In this document: piece after piece, positions 58,808-64,000 of the stretch | How positions within the stretch are numbered: the first letter of the stretch is position 1 | Layout: each line of letters begins with the position of its first letter | NCBI GenBank assembly: GCA_023249475.1 | Contig: JAHFCO010000004.1 | Location: 23,378 to 87,377 of the forward strand | Length of the DNA: 64,000 bases | Origin: Bacillota bacterium | GTDB lineage: Bacteria > Bacillota_I > Bacilli_A > Erysipelotrichales > Erysipelotrichaceae | Reading direction: 5' to 3' | Position numbers and translations under genes: made by a program | The notes under the pieces: model-generated | Seen by the model: only the letters and a program-made list of their open reading frames with translations | What the model was told of the DNA's origin: nothing | Database searches by the model: none

Positions 58808-58857
58808 AACATATTGATATGCATCTATATGTTAACCCTTATATCGATGAATGTCAA
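58808..58857 (-). promoter_or_regulatory. Permease promoter with overlapping ArsR-type operator
   Basis: On the minus strand -35 TTGACA (58857-58852), 17-base spacer, -10 TAACAT (58834-58829). The palindrome AACATATTGAT-ATGC-ATCTATATGTT (58808-58833; one mismatch in 11 pairs) covers the -10 and the start of transcription, the expected position for repression by the ArsR-family protein encoded just upstream. Confidence 0.75.
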
Positions 58858-58861
58858 TGTA

Positions 58862-59632
58862 CTAGAGTTCGCATTGCGCAATGAATTTCAGCGGGCGGAA
58901 GAGTTCCTTGAGTTGGTCCTGCGCGATCGGGTTGATGGCATAGCGCATCCAGATGCCGTCCTTGCGCACGGTGATGATCCCGCTGTCGACCAGTTTATGC
59001 ATATGATGGCTCAGGGTCGGTTGGCTGATCGAGAATTTCTCAAGAAGATTGCAGGCGCAGCACTCCTTCCCGGTCAATGAAGTATAGATGGCATAACGGA
59101 TCGGATCCCCCAACGCCTTGAAGATCAACACGGGGTCGATCGGTCGGATGAGTTTACGCAAGCCTTCATTCGCGGTTTCGACCGCCGTATCCAAGAGATC
59201 CTTGGCGTAGGGTTGAAGGCGAAGCTGCGTCCATTCCTGGGGTACGTTCGCATCGCTCTCGCGATAGGCTTCCATCGTCGGGGACAAGTCCAACTGGTGG
59301 AAACTGAATTGTAGTCCCTTGACGGAAACATAGGTCACGTCGTCGGCGATGTGGATCCGGACCCCTTCGATTTGCTGGTCGATCAGATTCTCCAAGATCC
59401 GTGCCACGTCTTCCTTGAAGTAATATTTCTTTCGAAAATAAGGGACCGCATAGTCTTTCTTCACATAGGCGTTCAGAAAGTTCATCGACGCGAAGAAAAG
59501 AAAAGCGGAATCTTCATCCACGACGGGTAGATAGGTCATGCGTTTCGCAAAGACGGCGTCCTCTTCGCGCAAGATTATCTCTTCATCCGGCTGGTCGTCG
59601 GTCATTTTAAGTATCAGTTCTTCGATCGTCAT
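58862..59632 (-). CDS. ArsR-family regulator with long unrecognised N-terminal domain
   Basis: The 256-residue protein is about 2.5 times the usual ArsR length. Residues about 165-245 are the winged helix: LIFKALGDPIRYAIYTSL, SISQPTLSHHMHKLVDSGIIT and GIWMRYAIN, with a cysteine cluster ECCACNLLEKF in the place of the ArsR metal site (typical CVCDL). The first 155 residues are a separate alpha/beta domain (FLFFASMNFLNAY; VRIHIADDVTYVSVKGLQFS) of no family I recognise. It may bind a second ligand. It is first of the regulator-permease-thioredoxin group. Confidence 0.88.
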   Translation of the reverse strand: MTIEELILKMTDDQPDEEIILREEDAVFAKRMTYLPVVDEDSAFLFFASMNFLNAYVKKDYAVPYFRKKYYFKEDVARILENLIDQQIEGVRIHIADDVTYVSVKGLQFSFHQLDLSPTMEAYRESDANVPQEWTQLRLQPYAKDLLDTAVETANEGLRKLIRPIDPVLIFKALGDPIRYAIYTSLTGKECCACNLLEKFSISQPTLSHHMHKLVDSGIITVRKDGIWMRYAINPIAQDQLKELFRPLKFIAQCEL

Positions 59633-59644
59633 GGCATCTCCTTC

Positions 59645-59664
59645 ACATCGACGGTTATCGATGT
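59645..59664 (-). promoter_or_regulatory. Candidate operator of the ArsR-family gene
   Basis: ACATCGA (59645-59651) mirrors TCGATGT (59658-59664) around 6 bases, 13 bases upstream of the regulator start. A -10-like TATACT lies near 59,680 on the minus strand. Autoregulation is likely by position, although the sequence is not the same as the permease operator. Confidence 0.5.
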
Positions 59665-59691
59665 ATTACCAATGAAGTATATCATAACTTC

Positions 59692-59717
59692 AAGAAAAAA
59701 ACCTTCTTTCGAAGGTT
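59692..59717 (-). terminator. Terminator of the fab operon
   Basis: On the minus strand AACCTTC (59717-59711) pairs with GAAGGTT (59706-59700) around GAAA, followed by TTTTTTC. The fabZ stop lies in the first arm. Confidence 0.88.
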
Positions 59718-60132
59718 AGAGTCCAAAACTTAAGGTGGCTTCGCAGACCAGGTCGTCCCCGACATAGGCTTTCGCCTCGGCGACGCCGTAGCGTGAACGC
59801 AGGTTTGTCATACGGCATTCCAGTCTCAACGTGTCCCCGGGGACGACCTTGCGGCGGAACTTCGCTTCCTTCACCCCGGCGAAATAGGCGATCTTCCCTT
59901 TCATTTCGGGGAGGCTGAGGACGGCGATCGCGCCGACCTGCGCCAGCGCTTCAAGGATCAACACGCCCGGCATGACCGGTTCGCCCGGGAAATGCCCGAC
60001 GAAATAGGGTTCGTTCATCGTGACGTTTTTCAGTCCGATCGCATATTCCCCTTCTTTGAGTTCCAACACACGGTCGACCAAAAGGAAAGGCGGACGGTGC
60101 GGGATGATTTCCATGATTTGTTTGATGTCCAT
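59716..60132 (-). CDS. fabZ: 3-hydroxyacyl-ACP dehydratase FabZ
   Basis: The start at 60132 shares bases with the fabF stop (TGATG) and gives 138 residues, the usual FabZ length. It has IPHRPPFLLVDRV and the catalytic GHFPGEPVMPGVLILEALAQ with histidine and glutamate, plus IAYFAGVKEAKFRRKVVPGD. It dehydrates 3-hydroxyacyl-ACP to trans-2-enoyl-ACP in type II fatty acid synthesis. It is the last gene of the visible operon. Confidence 0.95.
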   Translation of the reverse strand: MDIKQIMEIIPHRPPFLLVDRVLELKEGEYAIGLKNVTMNEPYFVGHFPGEPVMPGVLILEALAQVGAIAVLSLPEMKGKIAYFAGVKEAKFRRKVVPGDTLRLECRMTNLRSRYGVAEAKAYVGDDLVCEATLSFGL

Positions 60133-61370
60133 CAGTCCACCCACTTTTTTAAGCAAAGGCTGGCGTTATGACCGCCGAAGCCCAAAGAATTCGACAAGGC
60201 ATAGGTATAGTCTTTTCTGATCCCCGTGTTGGCGATCACGTTGAGGTCGCATGCCGGGTCTTGTGAGCGTAGATTGACGGTCGGGGGAAGATAACCCATC
60301 TGAAGGGATAAGGCGCAGATGATGGCCTCGATCGCCCCGCTGGCGCCAAGGAGATGCCCGGTCATGGATTTGGTGGAGGAAACATAGAGGTCTTTGAACT
60401 TCTCGCCCCACACCGCTTTCACGGCCAAGGTTTCAAACGCATCGTTGAGGGGCGTCGAGGTGCCGTGGGCGTTCAGATAGGTCACATCGCTTGGTGTAAT
60501 GCTGGCGGTATCCAAGGCTTGACGCATGGCGCGTGCCGCGCCCGATCCGTCGGTGCTGGGCGAAGTGATGTGATAGGCGTCGCAGGTCGCGCCGTAGCCG
60601 ACGACTTCGGCGTAGATCTTGGCGTTGCGACGCAATGCGTGTTGGAGTTCCTCCAACACCAGGCAGGCCGAGCCTTCACCCATGACGAACCCGCTGCGCT
60701 CGATGTCGAAGGGGATCGACGCGCGATGGATGTCTTCGGTTTCGGCCAAGGCTTTCAGGGCGGTGAACCCGCCGATCCCCAAGGGCGTGATCGAGGCTTC
60801 CGCCCCGCCGGCGACCATGACGTCATGGTAGCCGTCCTTGATCGAACGGAAACAATCGCCGACCGCGTTGGCGGAAGCGGCGCAGGCCGTCACCGAGGAT
60901 GAACACATCCCCAAGGCCTGAAGTTCGATCGCGATGTTGCCCGCGGCCATGTTGATGATGGATTTCGGGATGAAATACGGGGAGATGCGGTCCGCGCCGC
61001 GTTCCAACAGTTTCGTGTGTTCGGCTTCGATGGTACCCAAACCCCCGATGCCGCTGGAAACGATGACCCCGAAACGGGTACGGTCGAATTCAGCGGATGC
61101 CAGGTTGGAATCCGCATAGGCTTCGCGCGCCGCGACAAGCGCATATTGCGTGAACTTGTCGAGATTCTTCTTCTCTTTGGGGTTCAGGGTGGTTTCCCAT
61201 TCGCCCGGTTTGACTTCGGCGGCGATTTTGACTTTATGGTTGGCGGTGTCGAAAGATTTGATCTTGTCGATTCCGCAGGTTGCTTGAAGCAGGCTTTCGC
61301 GCACTTCCGCAAGGTTGTTTCCGATGGGCGTAAGGGCGCCCATGCCCGTGATGACGACGCGTCGTGCCAT
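60132..61370 (-). CDS. fabF: 3-oxoacyl-ACP synthase II FabF
   Basis: The 412-residue condensing enzyme has the Cys-His-His triad in VTACAASANAVGD (about residue 163), NAHGTSTPLNDAFE and SMTGHLLGASGAIEA, and begins VVITGMGALTPIGN. It elongates acyl-ACP with malonyl-ACP. It starts one base after the fabG stop. All key residues are present. It is about the standard length and lacks the low-complexity ends of FabB-type duplicates. Confidence 0.95.
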   Translation of the reverse strand: MARRVVITGMGALTPIGNNLAEVRESLLQATCGIDKIKSFDTANHKVKIAAEVKPGEWETTLNPKEKKNLDKFTQYALVAAREAYADSNLASAEFDRTRFGVIVSSGIGGLGTIEAEHTKLLERGADRISPYFIPKSIINMAAGNIAIELQALGMCSSSVTACAASANAVGDCFRSIKDGYHDVMVAGGAEASITPLGIGGFTALKALAETEDIHRASIPFDIERSGFVMGEGSACLVLEELQHALRRNAKIYAEVVGYGATCDAYHITSPSTDGSGAARAMRQALDTASITPSDVTYLNAHGTSTPLNDAFETLAVKAVWGEKFKDLYVSSTKSMTGHLLGASGAIEAIICALSLQMGYLPPTVNLRSQDPACDLNVIANTGIRKDYTYALSNSLGFGGHNASLCLKKWVD

Positions 61371-61371
61371 G

Positions 61372-62100
61372 TTACATTACCATCCCGCCGTCGACGCCGA
61401 TCGTTTGACCGGTGATATAACGGCTTTTCGCTGAGACAAGGAAAGAAACCAGATCGGCGACATCCTGCGCGCTACCGAAGCGTGCCAACGGGATCCGGCT
61501 TAACATCTGTGAAGTTTGGTCTTCGTTGAGTTTCAGGGTCATGTCGCTCTCGATGAAGCCCGGAGCGATCGCGTTGACCCGTACGTTGCGGCTGGCGACT
61601 TCCTTGGCCAGACTTTGGGTGAAGCCGATCACGCCGGCTTTGGAGGCGGCGTAGTTGGTCTGCCCCGCATTCCCCATGCGTCCGACCACGGAGGAAATGT
61701 TGACGATCGACCCGGCGCATTTCATGAGGTATTTCAGACTCGCCTTCGACATCATCCAGGTCCCTTTGAGATTGGTGTCCAGGACGGCGTCGTATTCTTC
61801 CTCGCTCATGCGTAGTAGAAGGTTGTCTTTGGTGATCCCGGCGTTGTTGACCAACACATCCAATCCGTTGAAGGAGGAGATGGCGCACGCGACGATGCGC
61901 GCGCAGTCTTCCGCTTTGCTGACGTTTCCTTGAACGACGACGCTTGGCGTATATGCATCGCATTTCGCCTTCACTTCTTCGGCCAACGCCTGGTTCCCGT
62001 TATAGTTGACCACCACGTTGTAACCTTCTTTCGCCAAGGTGATGGCGATGGCGGCCCCGATGCCTTTGGAGGCCCCCGTTACGATTGCGACTGGACTCAT
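61372..62100 (-). CDS. fabG: 3-oxoacyl-ACP reductase FabG
   Basis: The 242-residue SDR has VTGASKGIGAAIAITLA, VLVNNAGITKDNLLLRM, catalytic NISSVVGRMGNAGQTNYAASKAG (landmarks ISSVVGR and YAASK), VNAIAPGFIESDM and ITGQTIGVDGGMVM. The NNAGIT(K/R)D and GFIxTDM-like pieces are specific for FabG. It reduces 3-oxoacyl-ACP with NADPH. It overlaps fabD by 4 bases (ATGA). Confidence 0.95.
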   Translation of the reverse strand: MSPVAIVTGASKGIGAAIAITLAKEGYNVVVNYNGNQALAEEVKAKCDAYTPSVVVQGNVSKAEDCARIVACAISSFNGLDVLVNNAGITKDNLLLRMSEEEYDAVLDTNLKGTWMMSKASLKYLMKCAGSIVNISSVVGRMGNAGQTNYAASKAGVIGFTQSLAKEVASRNVRVNAIAPGFIESDMTLKLNEDQTSQMLSRIPLARFGSAQDVADLVSFLVSAKSRYITGQTIGVDGGMVM

Positions 62101-63020
62101 CGCGGATCTCCTTTCAACCCTTCAAGGGTTTCATTCAACGAAGCGATATCTTCCACATGGAAACATGCGGGTTCCCATCCCGATTTCTTGATGAAACCCG
62201 TCAGGGTGGTTTTCGGACCGATTTCAATGACCGTATCGACGCCTGCGTTGCGCAGGGTTTCAAGCGTTTGGGTAAATTGGACCGGATGGGAGACTTGTTT
62301 GACAAGGTTGGTCTGCAGGTTCTCTTGCGAACAGATGTCCCCGGTGAGGTTACTGACGATCGGTACCGTCATCGGTTTGACTCCGATTTCTTGAAACAGA
62401 TCGTCCAGTTGTTTTTCGACGTTTGACAGAAGCGACGTGTGGAACGGTCCGCTGACCGGAAGTTCGATCAATCGACGCACGCCTTTTTCTTTCAGGAAGG
62501 CGACGGTCGCCTCGATGGCGACGCGCTCGCCCGCGATCACGATCTGACCCGGACAATTGAAATTACTGATCGCGCATACGCCGAGGTGGGCGTTCATATC
62601 GAGGGCTTCCTGGATGAGTTCTTGGGAAGTGGCGAGGACGGCGACCATCTTACTGTCGATGCCACTCACCGCTTCTTCCATCCATCGGCCGCGCAGGGTC
62701 GCGATGCGTAACACTTCTTCATCCGTGAAGACGCCGCTCGCAAAGCAGGCGGTGTATTCCCCCAGGCTGAGTCCGGCTACGACATCCGGGTTGATCCCGT
62801 TAAACTTCAGGGCGTTATAGGCGAGGATCGAGGTGAACACCAAGGCTTTCTGCGTATACTTCGTCTGGTTCAGGAGTTCGACCGGACCTTCTTGACATAA
62901 TGCCACAAGGTCGCCATGCTTCTTGACGAATTCAAGGTTCGCCGGATGCTCGTAGAACTCTTTCCCCATGCCGAGGTACTGGCTGCCCTGGCCGGGAAAC
63001 AAGAATGCGATCTTACTCAT
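62097..63020 (-). CDS. fabD: Malonyl-CoA:ACP transacylase FabD
   Basis: The 307-residue protein has FLFPGQGSQYLGMGKEFY, the active-site serine in VAGLSLGEYTACFASG (GLSLG near residue 90), an arginine in LRGRWMEEA, and the catalytic histidine in LPVSGPFHTSLL. It loads malonyl groups onto acyl carrier protein. It overlaps fabK and fabG by 4 bases each, so the whole operon is translationally coupled. Confidence 0.95.
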   Translation of the reverse strand: MSKIAFLFPGQGSQYLGMGKEFYEHPANLEFVKKHGDLVALCQEGPVELLNQTKYTQKALVFTSILAYNALKFNGINPDVVAGLSLGEYTACFASGVFTDEEVLRIATLRGRWMEEAVSGIDSKMVAVLATSQELIQEALDMNAHLGVCAISNFNCPGQIVIAGERVAIEATVAFLKEKGVRRLIELPVSGPFHTSLLSNVEKQLDDLFQEIGVKPMTVPIVSNLTGDICSQENLQTNLVKQVSHPVQFTQTLETLRNAGVDTVIEIGPKTTLTGFIKKSGWEPACFHVEDIASLNETLEGLKGDPR

Positions 63021-64000
63021 CGTTGTTCCCCTTTCAGTTCATCCATCAACTCATGGACGCTAACGATCTTGTCTAAGCGATAGCCGTTGGATCCGGTGAA
63101 GACCAGTCCGTTTTGCGGATCGCCGCTGACCGAGGTGATCAGGGCCTCGGTGATGCAATATGGGGTGGCCAAGGGGTTGCACGGCGTCAAGCAGTTGACG
63201 CAACGTTTCGCCCGGCGGAGTTCCCCGTCAAGCGCCGCCACGAAGGGTGTATTGACCCCCCTGCCCGGTAAGCCGACCGGGGAGATCGTGTAGACGATGT
63301 CTTCTTGTTTGGCATCGATCAGGATTTGTTTGAAATTCATATGCGCGTCGCATTCGTGGGTCGCGATGAAGCGGGTCGCCATCTGGACGCCGTCGGATCC
63401 TTGTTCGATCAGGTCGACGATGTCTTGATGCGTATAGACCCCGCCGGCGCAGAAGATCGGGATTTTGCGTCCGATGCGCTCTTCCACGGGGCGGACGACG
63501 TCGATCACTTCACGCAGGATCTCGCTGAGTTTTGGAAGATGGCCTTTGGCGATCTCTTCTTTAGAGATCCCCAAATGCCCGCCGGCCAGCGGTCCTTCGA
63601 TGACGATGAAATCGGGGAGTCGCTGGGTCCGTTTCTCCCAGACGCTCATGATCAAACGGGCGGCTTTACCGGATGAGACGATCGGCGCCAATAAAATGGC
63701 GGGATTGGTGACGATCTGGGGCAGATCCAAAGGAAGCCCCGCCCCGCTGATGATCGCGTCGATCGGCTGCGTGTTCAAAAATTCCCAGATTTCTTTGTGT
63801 TGCTTGCCGGCGACCATGACGTTCACCCCCAACAAGCCTTTTCCTTCGCTCATCGATTTCGCCAAGGCGATTTCGTGGGTGAGGGCGCGGATGTTGGCTT
63901 GGAGGGAATTCCGGTAGAAGTCGCTCTCGCGATACCCGGGTTGGGCGGCGGAGATGACCCCCATGCCGCCTTCGCGCATCACGGCCGAGGACAGTCGGTG
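63017..64000 (-). CDS. fabK: FabK-like enoyl-ACP reductase / nitronate monooxygenase family (partial)
   Basis: The frame is open to the window edge, so the 5' end is missing; the visible 327 or so residues begin LSSAVMREGGMGVISAAQPG. This is a flavin-dependent TIM barrel of the COG2070 family: DAIISGAGLPLDLP, VIEGPLAGGHLGISKEE (FMN site histidine), PIFCAGGVYTHQDI and SDGVQMATRFIATHECDAH. The position in front of fabD makes enoyl-ACP reduction (FabK) most likely; no FabI or FabL is seen. A C-terminal cysteine-rich CVNCLTPCNPLATPYC is unlike streptococcal FabK and is more like nitronate monooxygenase relatives, so the exact reaction is less sure. Confidence 0.82.
   Translation of the reverse strand, partial: HRLSSAVMREGGMGVISAAQPGYRESDFYRNSLQANIRALTHEIALAKSMSEGKGLLGVNVMVAGKQHKEIWEFLNTQPIDAIISGAGLPLDLPQIVTNPAILLAPIVSSGKAARLIMSVWEKRTQRLPDFIVIEGPLAGGHLGISKEEIAKGHLPKLSEILREVIDVVRPVEERIGRKIPIFCAGGVYTHQDIVDLIEQGSDGVQMATRFIATHECDAHMNFKQILIDAKQEDIVYTISPVGLPGRGVNTPFVAALDGELRRAKRCVNCLTPCNPLATPYCITEALITSVSGDPQNGLVFTGSNGYRLDKIVSVHELMDELKGEQR

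Overview
The window reads as chromosomal DNA of an anaerobic Bacillota (Firmicutes), most likely a Bacilli/Erysipelotrichia-related lineage. TGG is the tryptophan codon and TGA is used as a stop, so the code is standard. The host genes are moderately GC-rich, start with AGGAGG-like ribosome sites, and are packed with 4-8 base stop/start overlaps. Wall enzymes (MurB, an M23 peptidase, a VanY-type carboxypeptidase) argue against a wall-less mollicute. Ferredoxin-linked oxidoreductases, a tungsten aldehyde oxidoreductase and PTS genes fit a fermenter of amino acids and sugars. The lineage call is inference. No rRNA, tRNA or CRISPR array was seen.

Layout. Bases 1 to about 6,180 are the right part of a mobile element on the + strand: a P4/D5-type primase-helicase with a frameshift near its start, a zinc-ribbon protein, a stand-alone HK97-fold capsid protein, a TnpW-like small protein and a large serine recombinase. 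From 6.2 to 12.4 kb lies an ECF-transporter operon (S component, double ATPase, EcfT) running into an M20 dipeptidase and two SAM hydrolases; a deletion appears to have joined the end of the peptidase to a beheaded first hydrolase. 12.4-16.4 kb is a complete spermidine operon (speD-speA-speE-speB). 16.5-25.2 kb holds a thiol-redox/cysteine desulfurase group, an envelope peptidase, HflX, MurB, an NYN-domain protein, TcdA and QueT. 25.2-30.6 kb has GrpB, an SDR, a zinc-uptake operon with its Fur-family regulator, and CorA. 30.8-32.1 kb is a fluoride riboswitch followed by a cation/proton antiporter.

From 32.1 to 38.4 kb come a DUF438 sensor, an SDR, a HAD phosphatase, a MoaD-like protein, a tungsten aldehyde:ferredoxin oxidoreductase behind a molybdenum/tungsten-cofactor riboswitch, a 60-residue ankyrin protein and a radical-SAM maturase. 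38.5-41.7 kb holds an ion transporter, YkvA and a RocB-like peptidase. 41.8-46.1 kb is a branched-chain amino acid oxidation operon: leucine dehydrogenase, a P-loop protein and a four-subunit 2-oxoacid:ferredoxin oxidoreductase. 46.1-46.6 kb is a regulatory region with a textbook CcpA cre site. 46.6-53.5 kb is an ascorbate-type PTS with a split transketolase and a PRD regulator. 53.5-57.5 kb holds VanY, an AT-rich island of poorly conserved small genes, and three SHOCT microproteins. 57.5-59.6 kb is an ArsR/permease/thioredoxin metalloid-type locus. 59.7-64 kb is the fab operon (fabK-fabD-fabG-fabF-fabZ), cut by the window edge.

Functionally, leucine dehydrogenase plus VOR turns branched-chain amino acids into acyl-CoA and reduced ferredoxin; the tungsten AOR can interconvert the related aldehydes and acids with the same ferredoxin pool. 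The PTS and transketolase feed an unidentified sugar into pentose-phosphate metabolism. Two riboswitches (fluoride, Moco/Tuco) and several palindromic operators give unusually readable regulation. Three separate frame disruptions (primase, peptidase/hydrolase junction, a lipoprotein) are either gene decay or sequence error.
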